Of a stretch of 64,000 nt of DNA, positions 22,001 through 36,654 are shown piece after piece (position 1 is the stretch's first letter; each line of letters starts with the position of its first letter). This DNA is from Apostichopus japonicus (Eukaryota > Echinodermata > Holothuroidea > Aspidochirotida > Stichopodidae): positions 31,874,668 to 31,938,667 of the forward strand of contig NC_092569.1 in NCBI RefSeq assembly GCF_037975245.1. The letters run 5' to 3'. A program made the translations under genes and the position numbers. The notes beneath the pieces are model-generated. The model was not told where the DNA came from. It did no database searches and worked only from the letters and a program-made list of their open reading frames with translations.

Positions 22001-25000
22001 AGCATAGTGGGTATGATCCTCAAGTGAGTGGGTGTGTCACGCAGTAATATAACCCATCAAAAACAATCTTATACAGTGTCCTGTACACACATGTACATAC
22101 TGTACTGTGTTTTACTTTCATTTGCTAGTACAGTAAAGTGTATTCATCCACTGAACAATCCAATCATTTGAATAGAACCATATCGATTTCCTTTCACAGT
22201 GCTCAGCATTTCTTGGTATCGATCGTAAATTTCCAGAATTTTTCTTAGACGCGGTGGGTATTATCCACCTACGGTATGTAGTGTGCTTGTATCCCCCCCC
22301 CCCCCCCCCGAACAAAAAACAAAACCCCCAACAAACATGTATTAACACAGAAAGCCCCTTTAATTGTCATTGATAAATGACTGATGAAGTGTACATACCT
22401 GAACATCACCTTGACCATGAGTGGATATTTATTCAGATTACATACAGAAACCTCTTCACAGGTCTGCATATATAGTTCAAGGACTCATTTTGATCTGCTT
22501 GAAACCCAGACCAGTTGTAATGTTTTGCTAAGCTCAGTCACTTTAAACTCTGTATTTCTAACACCTCTTCTTTCATATACCCCCTATCACTTCTCCCCCC
22601 CCCCTCCTAACACCTCTCTTTTCATATACCCCCTATCACTTCTCTACCTCCCCCCCTCCCAACATGATTTCTTCTTCCCGGAAATGATTTGTTGATTATG
22701 TCTGATATGTAAACAGTAGCTCTGCAATTTGCATACTTGGGGGTCAATTGCAACTGATTGCATTAACTACTTAATAGATAGCTAGACAAGCCACACAATG
22801 TCTTTTTCGTTTCCCGAAAGAGAAATTATGGAGTCACTCTTATTGTCCTTGCAAAATTGTCGGGGGGGGGGGCACGGATTGCAGACTCATCATTGATTAC
22901 AATGCTGATGGCAAAGTCAGTAATTACAACTATGGTTAGATTCGTCCAACACGGCCACATACAGAAACATTGTACTGAAAGCCAAGGCCGAAGCTAAAGT
23001 GAATTATTCAGGTGACACGCCCGGAGTCTATGCATGCCGAGTTCTTTAATACTGCCCTCATCACCTTTCGGGAAACATTTCATACTGTAGTTTTGATTTT
23101 TTTTATTCACGCATTATAATTAAGATCTGTGGATGAAGTGGTTAATTTGTTCCTACCTGTAATTAATAATACAAAAAATTTCATTCATTTAGTCCAACGT
23201 AGCTGAGTCTGCATCTTTCAAATGTTGGCAACTATTACTGTAAATTTGTGTTCTTTTTAATGTGTTTTTGATGAAATAATCGAGATTTTCATTTTGTTCT
23301 TTCAGGTACTGTACCTTAAATTTTTTCTTAGAACAGTCTATCTACGATATCATCAGATTGCACTAAATTTAGCGAAACAGAAGTTTAACCAACCTGAAAT
23401 ACTGTACGTAGCCCGCGGTAAAATGATTTGATGAAGTTAGGGATGGAGCTGTAAAATCAAGGTAAGAATTAGAGTTTAAAATCGTCCTGTATTTATTGGA
23501 ATCAGTCTGGAAAAAAACAAAAAATATGTTACATGTATGCAATATATAGTAGGGGCTAAACACTTTCATAAAAAGTCAGAATTTTTTTATATTTCATTGT
23601 ACCATGAAAAAATGATTCGCAAAATGATTCTGTCATCATCGCTATCAAATTGGTTGTTGATTTTATCTCTTGAGTCATGATTATCTGCTTGTAGCTCGAG
23701 GGCATCTACACCTAGATTCTAGTAACAGTGTGTAATCTATCGTTATAGAGGAAGACACCAGGGAAAGGTTATGAGAGATTGGTATTAACCATACAGTAAT
23801 GGTTAAAATATGACAGTTATTTTAAAAGCTCTTCAATGAGATAATTAGCCCAGCTAGAGGCCATTATTCGAGTGTGTTAATTTAAACTCGACTCCATCGT
23901 AACTAGCAAATTTGTTGAAAGGTACAGCTTTGGCAAGAGGGATGATAGCATCGCCCTTCTGTATCGATGGAAATCCAAAATCGATGGAGCTTCGCTGTTA
24001 AGTTTCCAATGCGTGCATGTGCCTAGTATATATGTACAGTGTGTATCATGTGCAGTCTATTGATGTATGGTCATACATGTACATGGGAACAGGAGTAATC
24101 AAAGGTTCAAATCCAGTCATCTGTGGAGATCCGTGAGACTTCCCAGAAAAAGCAAAAAAAAACAAACAAAAAAAGTTAAGGTATATCTTTTTTTATTTTG
24201 TTTACCATTTTTTGGGACATTTGTGATGTCATAGTAACAATACCTGGACTGGTGTAATGTGGATCATGAGATCTGTGTTGAGAGTTATTATTTAAAGGAA
24301 TATACTGTACTTAAAACTGACATCAATATCACCAGTGTTGGGTAAATATACAACTACAGCACTTTTGTCAACAACATTATTATCACTGCTAAAGACAATT
24401 AAACAAAGTACAATACAGTATATTTAAGATAAAAGAGTAATGTTAAATACTGAAATAGTACACAACTCAGTTAGATCTGTCACTTTAGACTTGCTCAAGT
24501 TTTCCAAATGCAGTCCAAATAATTTCTGATAGGGAGAATGGTGCATCTGAGACTTCAATGGGAGGATGGAAGGGGGTGGGGATGGTTGGAAGGGGGTGGG
24601 GATGGTTGGGAGGGGGTAAATCCATCTACTGTGCATGGATTTGAAATTTTAGCCTATAAATGTTAAAATCAAAATTGGAGAGGGTCATCATGGCTCCTCT
24701 CAGTCCTCTGCTCCCTCTGGGCCCTTCCCCCCCCCCACAGCATTAGTAAAAAATGTCAAAAAGTATTCATTTACCAACAACTTTTATCTGATTGAACAAA
24801 ATTCCTTCTATTATATATTTGTATATCTTTACTGCATGATCATCACTAAACCGATCATGGCTGCAGTACTATCTTGGAACAGTTACAGTGTGTACATATG
24901 GTAAAGGGAATAATTTATCCAGCATATCGCATCGCAAAGTGTTATGAAGTAAGGTACAATTGCTATACAAGTATACAAGGTATGATGTGCAGTGTATTAT

Positions 25001-27639
25001 ACCTGGAACTATAGTATTTTATAATCTGAGACAAATCCAGAGCCTTCAAAACTGCAACACAAACATTTAAACATTGTATTGTTTCCTTGATATTTACTGT
25101 ACTGTATGTTCAATTGTCATAACTTTCCCTATACTGTTGTTAGAGATGACAAGCTGTATATATACCCCAAGTGTAGAATAATACTTTCTTTGTCCTTTCT
25201 CCCCAATTGGATGTATCTTCCCCTTAATCTAGCTCCCTAACTACTAATTCACATCCAAGATAGTACAGTAGGCTTCATCCTATTGGATGTATCATGCCCC
25301 CCCCCCCCCCCCATTACTCTAGCTCCCTTATAATTACTAACCCACATCCAACCTAGTACAGTAGGCTTCAAAGTACTTTCAACTTCTGTCTTTGTTGACG
25401 TCACTCTTACCTGTGGTGGTGGAGGAGGAATAAAGAGATGCAGCTTCATGAATGCAGTCTGACCTATTTCTGTGAATCATGCCAAGAGTACAGGCTTTTA
25501 ATAGGCTGCATATTACCACTTGGATTGTATGTAGAAGTATGACTTAGAATGTGTGCCATATTATTCATGCTCGACAGACTTTAGAAAACTCGATACTGAA
25601 TCCGGTAAAAGCAAAGTAGGAATTGCTTAGCTGTCTGGAATGAAGACCCATAGAATGTTGTTTCACTATTATTACATGTGTGTAGTCACACGGATGTAAA
25701 ATGTGGTTAATGTTTCTATTATGATCAGGCCAATGAAACTCTCAAATAGCTCCAGTTGTATGATGAGTAACACTTTGGTTAAAAATTTAAAGTAAGCTTT
25801 TACCTCCCTTCAAACAAGCTGAACAAGCTAAGTAAGTTTGATGGCAACAGGATAAAAAAGAAATCCTCACATAATATCCTGAGAAGTATCTTGTCAGCCA
25901 AGAGTTCCTAGAACAATTGACTGCTGTTACTCTAGTGTGTACAGTATGTACAGTACATGTATGTGTCAAACATTGAGTGTTGTATAATCGCTTCTGGGCA
26001 GCTAAAATACTACCGTTCTCTGTTTTCTTCTCATGAAGTATGCCTTTAGGCTTTTTCAATTTAAGACTCATGAGTCAAAACATGCATGTTTCGACCGTGA
26101 TTCTCCCCGAAATCGATATCAATTGACCCGTATTTGTCCAATAAATTGCTTCACAGTAATAGACCACTTTTACTACAGTGAAAGATTGACCCTGCATAAT
26201 GTACAGTGATAATCAGGTCTACTGTACTACACCAGAATGTACTTTCATCCATGGAGGCTAATTGTAACTCGCACATGCAATTAATGATTTAATGTTTAAA
26301 TTTTGTGCACATAGCTCAGTTAAATTAAGGTAATGATGTTTGTCTCTTAGACTTTATGACATCTATTTGCTATTGCTGTACATCTTTGCACTTGTGTACG
26401 TAGCAAGTTGCCCATTTTGCCTAGTATGTTGCAATGAGGTGCTGGATAGATTATTCCTAGGTTCTGTATACCCTCTTGCTTTAAGCTCTGGCAGTGTTTG
26501 AGGAAAGATAATTACCTGTACGTACAGAACAAACAGGTTGTAACTAGGGGCAATATGTATCGCATGTGATTACACATGTATACTCTACATTCTATACCAA
26601 TAACCACTTTGGCAGCAATCATGAAAATTATGCTACTCAGTATAATATAGGCTATAGCTGAGTACTTAATTTAGAAAAGAATAATTTCCAGAAAAAGGGT
26701 TCTCATGTCCCATTTCATTATATGTAATTGAAATGTCTCTTAGTACAGTAATTACTCTAAAGCAGCTATTAGTGAACCTTTTGACCCCTAATCCATCTGA
26801 CCCCCTCAGAATCAGTGCTCAGATTACCATGATGGACGTCTACAAGCTTTGAAAACTGTAGATGAAGTTTTCACACCTCTGGAAAATCCTGGGACCCATC
26901 AACAAGTGTTTGCGACCCACTTTTGGCATATGCCCCCCCCCCTCCCCCACCTTTTTGTAGACCAGTTGGTGCTTTAAAGCAAATTTGCCAGCAATGTGAG
27001 CTCATGTTTAATAGCAGTAATGAAGACACATTTTCAACTTTGAAGCAATTATTTGAAATGAAACTTAATCAAGTAGGTAAATGTCTTAATCAAGGTGAAA
27101 TGTAGGTGAAATGTATTAATCAAGTAGGTATTCCCATGGCCATAGTCATTGGTATGAGATTGTAGCATTAAATAGCATTCTGACAATTTGATCAGAATGA
27201 TTAAACTCCAAAAGTAATACATTTTACAGTACTTTCTGTACTTACATATAGTATGTGTATCTACGTTGAGTAGCTCTATAACATGTAGTGTAGAATACAT
27301 ATCTTCATGGGTGGGTTAACTGGATACATCATAGCCTATAGCAATTACACAGTGCTTATAAATGAGAAAGCTGATTGTTCATCTATCCCGGATAGATCAC
27401 ATTCCTTCAATCATTGTGTGGTTTTCAGTTTCAACATTGTTCAGAGTTGCATTTACACTATGTGTATGTGTGATCTGATTGGATTACTACTGTAAGTTAA
27501 CCCTGTGTTACTCGTACTGCAGTGGGTATGTATTTATGCAGGAGATTTTTGATTCCCTATAATATGCTTTCTGTCAAAGTTAACATCATCATTGAAACAG
27601 TCAATTCATGCTTTCATATGAGCTGGAGATGATAAAAAC

Positions 27640-28110
27640 AACAATACATTTATACTATAGTGCATTACATTAAAGAAATATCTCAAAGTACTTAAAAAAT
27701 GGACTAGAGCAAAAGTCTTAACAAATACAAATATTTCACATACTGTATGTACAGATTAATAAAAAGTTATAAAGAAATAGTCATTGAGCAAAATCAGAGA
27801 AATATTTAATATAATTAATGAAACCAATATAAACAAGATTAAGACAAATAAGAAATTTAAGAACAGTCATTAAAGTTAGTTAGAAAAAGATGAGTTTTAA
27901 TTTGGAACGATAAAACAATAGAAAGTGGGAATAAATGAGGAAGCCCCTGCTGCAGCGCGTTCCATGGACGTTGTGCACAAATATGAAACACCATCCAACT
28001 CAACATACAGCCTGTAGAACTTGGATTCACTCCTTGGTTGGTTATGGGCTGGTGGTTGGGAGCTAAGACTCATGTGCCCACTACAATGACGTGTTAAGAT
28101 TACCTCTTTC
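27640..28110. repeat. Probable dispersed retroelement remnant
   Basis: The sequence runs from CATTTATACTATAGTGCATT and TCTCAAAGTACTTA (resembling the TATAGCGC...CAAAGCGCTT motif common at retroelement tails) through AAAAAGATGAGTTTTAAT to GCAGCGCGTTCCATGGACG. This order of words is familiar from non-LTR element remnants in other animals. No open reading frame survives, and the call rests on resemblance only. Confidence 0.3.
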
Positions 28111-29639
28111 GATACTGAACTACTCTTTACATTTGTATGTGTTCAAGTAACGTTCCTCTGTGTGGTAATTCATGATCGGTCTGTACTGTACAACCTAAAT
28201 ATGTGGTTTTAAAGACGGTAAATTTGTTCTTTCTAGAACTGAAATTTTGAAAAGGATAGAACTGTGGGAGAAGTATAACTACCACACCTTTGCATAGATA
28301 CTGTACACATTGTATGCCGTTTTTGTACATGTGTTAGATCATCGAGAGCAATTCGGTCTCAATATTTGCAAATTGTGAATATATATATTTATATATGAGA
28401 CAGATTACAAATATTTTTAGTGTCAAATTGACTGTATCCATCACCATGCATGCATGTATTTTTTTTTTATCTAAAGTACATCTAGTCTACTTAACTTCAT
28501 GATATATATGTATACAACAACTAAAGTATATAAAAGCTACAACTGGTACAACATAGCATAATACTGTAGGTATAGTAAGTCTTGTGGGACATTGTTTCAC
28601 CTAAAGGCTGCCCAGCCAAGATCGGGGCTGCCAGGTTTATTTGACTACCAATCTTTTAATATTTCATCAATTTTGTCAACTAATTGTTTGCCATGTCAAA
28701 GAGAGAAGACCAAGATACACCGCAGTCAACCAATTGTTTGGAAAATTACTACCAAGGCAGTATAGTGAGCCTGTACATTGCTTACTAATATTACACCCAA
28801 GAGACATTTATTGCGCTAATCTATGCAAACCAGAGAAGATAGAATTTCAAGTACTTTGGTTTAGAATTACTCAAGGGTTTTGGAATTGGTAAAGTGCTGT
28901 ACATGTGTGCTGTACTCTTTGTGTTTCATTATGGATTTATGACAAACACGGATAAAGGCTCAACCATTGTTCAGTGACAGATAATAGTTAAACACATGTA
29001 GAGACCCCATTAATGCCTACAGGACCATACCCTCTCCCTGTACCCATCTGCTTGGCAAGAACATTCCCCTGCAGGCCTGTTACATGTGCTGGACATATTA
29101 TATTCTAAACGTCAGGATATATGACACATTGTATTCAATAGATCCATGCGCAGAAACCCATCAATGTTTCTCTGTGCACAATGGTGTACACCTCTGTGTT
29201 AGCTTGAAGAAGTTAGCATACACACATGAAAGGGGTATCGCTGGAAGATGAATCCACACAGCTGTAGTTTTCTGTCCAAGACTGCTCCTCTTACATTAAG
29301 ACAAATGTAACAAGAAACTGCAGTTAGTAATTAAGGGCTTTGGCAGGAGCCATTACATGCACATAATTGTGCATGTCTATATTACATTGGTATGGCACGT
29401 TATAGCTAAAGTATCACTCTCTCTGTCAGCTGTAATTTCATTACTGGGATACTGCAGTATAGAGACTGCCATTACTCCTGTACTGTATTACCTCTTCACT
29501 TGAAATCGCACGTATAATCTTGAGAGGAGTTGAATCGCAGACTGTGATTTATGTATCGCAGTGTTAAACAGAGCATTAGATATGAGAAAAGACGGTGCAG
29601 TTCTTGGGATCGGTGAAGGATATGTCGGCACTGACGTTG

Positions 29640-29915
29640 ACAGTGCCTGTTAGTTTACTATGTTAAGAAGGTCTCTTACTATGTTAATAAGGTCTCTTCC
29701 ATACATGTGATAAACAGCCTGTTAGTTTACTATGTTAATAAGGTCTCTTACTATGTTAATAAGGTCTCTTCCATGTGATAAACAGCCTGTTAGTTTTCTA
29801 TGTTAATAAGGTCTGTTCCATGTGATAAACTGCCTGTTATTTTACTAGGTCTCTTGCATGTGATGAACTGCCTGTTAGTTTACTATGTTAATAAGGTCTC
29901 TTCCGTGTCATAAGC
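29640..29915. repeat. Tandem repeat built from CTGTTAGTTTACTATGTTAATAAGGTCTCTT-type units
   Basis: About five irregular units of 40-65 bp share GCCTGTTAGTTT, CTATGTTAATAAGGTCT and TTCCATGTGATAAAC. Non-coding. Confidence 0.8.
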
Positions 29916-32900
29916 TGCACATCACATAATATTTGTATTGCTGCAGTGATTGGGAAACATGTCACACAGGGAATAAGCCTGCGAATCAGTAGCAGCAGGG
30001 TCAGCATTGCATGGTTAATTGCATTAAGAACAGTCAGTGAAAATTTATCACAGGTATTCCCAGGATTTTTTCAGATGCAATTGTATAGATCAAAGTTAAG
30101 TGTCCAGTTTAATTTTAATCTCTTTATGTGTAGCAAGTACTTACAAAGAAATGATGAAATATATATGTAAATGTGAACTAACATCACAGTTGGCCCAGCA
30201 TACACAGCCTATGACAGAACTGTACAATCTCATACATCCATCCCCCACCAACCCCATCCAAACATATCCCCTTCCTAGTTATGTTTCCCCATAATGTTTA
30301 TTCAAATAATTAATGTTTATTCCAATTAATGTTTATAATTCAAATTGTCATAGCTGAATTAATTGTTGCAAAATTTTCTTGTGTCATAGAAGTTGAAACC
30401 TCCCACCCAGCGTACTGTACATGCAGTATCTAGAGAATATATTGTCCTCTAACATTAAACATAAGTCCTGTACATGTTGTTCAGTATGGGATGCAACAAA
30501 TACACTATATTGGGCATGCATGCTGTACATTTTTGAATTGCCATTCACATACAGTACTAGTGTGGTATTATTAATCTTATAGTTTTCTACTATTTCTACT
30601 TTCAAGCTTTTGATGAAATATAAACTGTTGAAGCACTGTTTTGAAGGACTAACTGCATACAATTTTTAAATTTTGTGCATAAATTAGGAAATTAGTCATA
30701 CTAGATGGAATTTCTGGGTAATACTTTAGAATCTATTAACATGATGTTGATTTAGTGGGAGAGATCAAATGACTCATCCCTGTCGGCTCTCTTGTCTCAG
30801 CAAACCTTTGTTCAATGATTAACTAAAGATGGGAATCGGAGGCTGTAATTAAAGAATCCTTCCATTGGCTGATGATTGATGCTGTATTTACATAAAGTCT
30901 GCAACATTGCTCTGCTCTATGTACAGTAGATTATTTATGTAAAATTTAAAAATCTTTCAAATTCGACAACTTTGGAAAGACAAAGTGTCCATTATGCAGA
31001 TTAACATGTCCGCATTGTAAGCAATCTAGTGAATGTTAAATTTTGTAAGGTATTTTGATGATAAATTTGGGAGTTTTAGACAACCCTCGATCTGCATAGA
31101 CTTTAATACAGGTATTAGTGTGAAATCTATTATATGATACCTTTGGTTGCTACTGTAGGCTGCATACATTATATATAGTGGAATGTCAATTTAGTGTAAT
31201 ACGTGTATACGGCACATGTCAGTATACATGCAGTGTGCATGCAGCAAGAATCACATTGACAAGGACTCACTCTGCACATTATTTACATTGCAAAGTGAGG
31301 TCTTTATATAATTTATCCAAGTTTTCTTTTACCTCTTTCATGTTCTACAATGTTCCTCTTCTTCGACGACAACAGGGAAATAAAGTAATTTTAAAATCAA
31401 AGAATGCCATCTTGTAACCGGGAAATAGACACATGACACAGATGAATAGCTCTGCTTTCATTATCAGTCATCCTACAAAGTATACTTTTTTCCCCTTTTA
31501 TCTTGTAATTTGTTTTTAAACGGAAAAGCTGGAGAGGTACTGTGTAGCCTTAAGTTACATGACGTCCATCTGCTGAAGTGTCTTCTCATAGTAAAAACGC
31601 ACAAGTGGTAAACTGAGGTAGCTGTACATACGTGAATTAACAAGTAGAATAATATTCACTAAACCAATGAAAACTGCAACTTAGATGATATATCATTAAC
31701 TCCCTCCATAATATGAGATGCTACTTATATATACCTACAGTGTACAGAACCAGAAATAGTAGATGTGGGTGTCCAAATTTTACAGCACTTGGGTGTCCTA
31801 GCTTTTTGGGGCAAAATGATGCCTAAGGCATCATTGGGATCGCAAAGCAATCGCCCCTCACGGTGGGGGTCAAGGGGCCCGCTTTATGGGCCCCATTTGG
31901 GGGTTAAGGGGGCAATGCTCCTTTAGAATTTTTGCATTTTTGAGGTATGAGAGGGTAAAAGAATGCTAGCTGTTTAGTTAGTCAATACAAGATTTGATTT
32001 GTAAACTGGAAAGTGGGAAATAATAAAAAAAGCCCAATATTGACATGGTTGTATCATTACTGTACCTCTGTACATTTGCATACCCTGTACTGAAAACTTG
32101 AGGAAACTTTGCAAGGCTTCATATTGATTTTGCAAGCCTTGCACAGCAAAACTAGGCCGTCATTTTTCGTCACCGGACGTGCAAAAAACGGCTGGACGGC
32201 TGGCTGCCTAACCCCTATAGAGAAAATGGAATCTGTTTAATCAGCAGTTTCTATAAATTAGCACAGATCCCTCCGTATATCTCTTGGTGAGCCTTCTTGC
32301 CAAGTCATTAATATGAGTTTCATGCACTCGGTTATTAGACGCATGTTTGATTCCGATATCTGGAACTCTCTGCTCACCATCCATAACCCTTTGACAGGCT
32401 ATGATGAATTAGACTTTACATTCCTGACCGTCCTAATATCTAGATTTTATTTACTCTTCGTTGTCATATTACATCATTTTGATTTATTCCAACATTTCCT
32501 TTCCGCTCCGGATTATAATTCGTTCATCGGAAAATTGTCACCAATCCTCCCGGGGCACGGTTCCAGCTCTCTCTTTTGTTTTGTGGCGCTGAGAGAGTGA
32601 GAGAAAGAGAGAGAGGCAGAGGGAGACGCAAAGTGCCAAGGGCTGAATCACGGAGAGGAGAGATGGGAAATAAATCTGGGAGAGATGAATCTGAGAGCCT
32701 TTGTGTCGTTTGCCATTAGACCCAGGCTACGATAATTAAAGGGAAATTTGTCGCTGCTGAAATAGCTCTAAGAGGCATGACTGGAAGGCAGTCTATACAC
32801 GTAGATATTAAAAGCATCAGACACTGGCATATGCGGTGCTGGCAGGGTAAACTTATGTAGATTTTCATAAATGTAAGCCTCTATATGACGATCAGTGGAT

Positions 32901-33439
32901 ATGTAAAAGTAGACAAAATTCTGGATGTAAGAAACGGCTTGGCCATTACAGCAGAACTGAATGTACTGAATGTGTTCTGACATGATGAGCACTGTTTTTG
33001 AGGAAGATTTGGCAGCATTGGCGATACGTATGGCTCATCAGAAGACGATATTCTCCAAGAGTATATGTCAGTGACATTCTAAACAGTATTTTCATGTTTG
33101 TGTGAGTGATATTCAACTAATATGATGCTGGAGAAGAACATGGTATTCATGAATGTTCAGCATCAGTTTTAAGATATTGATAAAGTCTGTGCATGCAGTT
33201 AGTGGTTTGGTGCAAAATTATACAATTTGAGTTCCAAATGGGTAGTAAAATATGATCTGACATTATGAAGGACTTACCATACGCAAATGCCGTAAACTTT
33301 GAATTTTGTTTTGTGGGTCATTTACATGTATGACACTTAATAACAACAAGATAAATGTTTACATCAGATGCATATCAATTATCCATGGACGTATCCTTCA
33401 GGACATGGAGGTAGTGAATCTTTCAGAGTTGAGTATTAG

Positions 33440-33690
33440 TTACAATTTAAGTACTAGTAGGTAACTTACTACAGAAGTACCTAGAATACTTTGTATAAGT
33501 ACCAGGCGCAATTACTAGGTAACTTACTATACAGTAGGTACTTGGATACTACTGTATGGTAATTATAGTATGAACTACAATTTACTAGGTAACTTACCAG
33601 GTTACTAGAAAAATAATAGTAATTAGAGTATGAGGTACAATTTAAGTAGGTAACTTACTACAGTAGGTATTTGAGTACTAGGTACATTAA
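33440..33690. repeat. Irregular tandem repeat with TAGGTAACTTACTACAGTAG
   Basis: The words AGGTAACTTACTA, ACAGTAGGTA and TGAGTACTAGGTA recur four to five times with insertions and deletions, giving a degenerate array of about 60-bp units. Confidence 0.65.
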
Positions 33691-36466
33691 TTAGCTCGAC
33701 TGAGCTCCTTTGGTAATTGCGTATTAGTTTATTGTATGGTGGAAGAACTGGATCTTGTTTGAAAATGAAGCTATTCTTGATCGCATAAATGAACTTTATA
33801 GATCCTGTTAAGACCTTTGCATATGAATAGGAAATTATGCTTTATGCGATAAGTGCTTTTGTTTATGTTGAATCTTTCAAACTCGGGTAAATTACCTTCA
33901 ACCAGGAAGTCATAGATCTTTTAAGCCTGAACTGCGAGAAAACTATCAAACGATGCGGAAATAATCAATCCTACTTGACAATTAGGCCAGAGTACTCTTC
34001 ATTGTGTAGACTCTAATATGCCATCTGAAACATTGTTCTGTTGTTTAGTACTTAGTATAATTTTCATTGTAAAGCCATATATGTCAGAAAGTTCAGTCCG
34101 ATGTGGAATGGTTCGAGTTAAATTGTCCAATAGGGAGGATGACATTTTGAAATAACGGTTCATGTTGTCTGGTGGTAAGTTCTGAATATCCACTTTAAAG
34201 AGACCTTTCATCGAAATTTGATGAAAGCAAAATATTAAATATTAAAATGTTATATTCTTGTCAAATCTGGGATTAAATTTTTGAAATCATGCAGGAAGTT
34301 AAAAACTTAACATACTGTACACAACGATTTGACATGTTAGAAAATTCAAACCGTGTACATATCCTATGGTGCTGTATGTACAGTGTTTAGTACATTGACA
34401 TTCATGAGGTTGCGAGGGAAGTTAGAAGCCTGCATGGACATACAGGTTTATTAGATCTTTAAACTATTTCTAGCTTCTTTATGTTTTACCACCTCATCTA
34501 ATGAGCATCGTTGAGAGAGGCTTTCATATATTTGTGAAAGAATAATTACTAAATTTCCACCAAAATGAGCAAAGTGCTGAAACCATTAATGCTCTGGAGC
34601 TGTTACACGTACAGGCCTTATAGTATATAGTACAACTACTGTATATAGTGTCAAGTACAGTCTCAGTCTATAAGTGTGAGACTGCCTGCTGAAAGATTGA
34701 ACAAACTTTAAATTGTAAACAACTGTTGACTGCTAAGAGTCAAGAAGGAGGGCGGGTGGGAGAGGGGGGGGGGGGAGTGATGGGTGGAGACTTACCTACT
34801 GAGACCTACCAAATAATTTTATTACTCACAGTATCCATATTTGTGTTTACATACTGTAAAACAGATGGTAGTTAATTGCCAGTGCCCGAACAGCAAATCC
34901 CCATACAGTACATTTTCGCAGATTGCTGTGGGTACATTGATAAATGTGGAAGTTTAGTTGATAAACTCATGGCATGCAGCATTATACATACAGTATAATG
35001 CTGTATATACTGCCTTAGAACTTTACAAATATATTTCTTGATAACAGATGGTAGCATACAGCATGCATCAGAGGAAGGTATTGATAACATGAAAATAAAC
35101 AGCTAACAGAATTCTGATCCAGCTCTATTCTGTGGTGGTATAATTTTCACTAACATAGTCTATAATAACTGGGCAAGTTGGTTTCCTGCACCTATAGATG
35201 ATAAGGGAACTGTTGCTGGTAGCCCTGCCATGGTACCACAGGAAGGTATCTGGCCGGTTGCATATCCTAGAGGGAAATCCTTAATGGCTCAATATATCTC
35301 ATCTCTCTTTTGTTTGACCAATTAAGAAACAGTTTGTACAAATTTCCTTGGCAGTATTCGTTTTTGGGTTATATACCTTTCCAGTTACCACCATACTGTA
35401 CCTTTCAATGTAACAATGTTGTTTTTGGCAGTAGGCCTACTAATTAATAAATAATTACTAAAAGACGAGGCTGTGACAGGATGTTAACGAATACCCTGGA
35501 TAAGCTTAAGTGAACCCTAGTTCAAATTTACTAATAATACAAACTTGCAAAGTTTGAAATAAATCAGCTACATTTGCAGAGACTTTTATACCACTATGCA
35601 TAATTTTAGGCCTGTGATGGTTTGTATAAAAGAGTATGTGGGTGACAAAATGTCGAGCGACAAAATGTTGAGCATAGATTCATTTCGATGCCTTCTTCAT
35701 TAACCTTTGAATCATTGAAAGATTTACGAGGGCGTATTAGCTTTGTCCATGGTAATCTTTCTAGGAGTGCTAGCAAAATGAGTGGAACAAATGTAAACAC
35801 TGGTATGTAACTTTATGTGTTAGATGGATGTGGTATACATTGCTGTAGCTTAGAGATTTGATTGTAGATTATAAATTAATGTGTAGGATATTGTACTGTA
35901 CCATTGCAGTGGGAGAGAGAGAGAGAATGTGCATTGGAGGGACGAGCATATTAATACAAGAAGTACCAGTAATGGAATGTATTGCATATTTAGAGTGGGT
36001 TCCAGTGGTATAGCTAGGAGCAACAGGGATCTGGTGAATCAATGGCAATGGGCCTCCAAATGGAGAGTCTCTCAAACCCAACCATGGTTTGAATAAGCTT
36101 GGTTGAGCAAATTTTTGATATTTGGCACAGGTCTCTGTGGGACAGGATGTGGCACCCTCTGGCTTTCTCTGTTAGGAACAGGATTTTGTTTGAATTTCTA
36201 TAATAATTTTGGGAGTTGTGCATCGCCCCCTCCCTCCCCCCTGTGGTACCTATGTCCCGGGCAGCTGTGCCAGCCCTGTTACGCTGCTGGCCATGTACAT
36301 CAGAAAAGTGTACATGTCTGCTAGAAATCCAACAAGGGGCAACATATTAGCGTCTCAATTTGCTTGCTTATAAATCTGTTTCCCAAAACAATATGAACAT
36401 TTCTTCCACAGTTATATCGTAAACTGTCTTTAATTTTGTAATTGTGTTTGTCTTGTTTGTCACCAG

Positions 36467-36654
36467 AGTTATCAAAGATAACCAGTAGAATGTCTCATCT
36501 GTCCATGGACAGCTTGTTAGAGATGGAGAAATCTCCTATCAAGATGGACATCCCGATAACTCCGAGAGGCGGTGGGGATAAAATAACTCTCAAGCTTTAC
36601 CAACCCAACGGATCGTTCAACTCAGTCAAATGTGTTGAAAACACAGACATTAAG
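36467..36654 (+). CDS. PTK2: FAK exon A: N-terminus and start of FERM F1 lobe
   Basis: The acceptor is TTTGTCACCAG and the donor AAG/GTATTT. From ATG at 36490 the exon encodes 55 residues: a short Ser/Met/Glu/Lys-rich leader (MSHLSMDSLLEMEKSP...) and then DKITLKLYQPNGS, the first strand of the FERM ubiquitin-like lobe. The frame stays open back to the acceptor (ELSKITSR before this Met), so the true start may be here or in an upstream exon; I prefer the ATG at 36490 because FAK leaders are short and unconserved. The exon enters with two bases of a split codon and leaves in phase 0, matching exon B. The donor, GTATTT, is the weakest in the set. Confidence 0.75.

Larger units (their letters stand above)
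14250..36466. other. 22-kb region without recognised coding exons
   Basis: I read this stretch on both strands and found no domain, no reliable exon and no RNA gene. It holds scattered repeats (listed separately), poly-C runs (for example 22292-22309, 25297-25312), poly-G runs and many CTGTAC words. It may be intergenic, or 5' introns of FAK if the transcript starts near 5.7 kb. Small non-coding exons could be hidden here. Confidence 0.5.
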
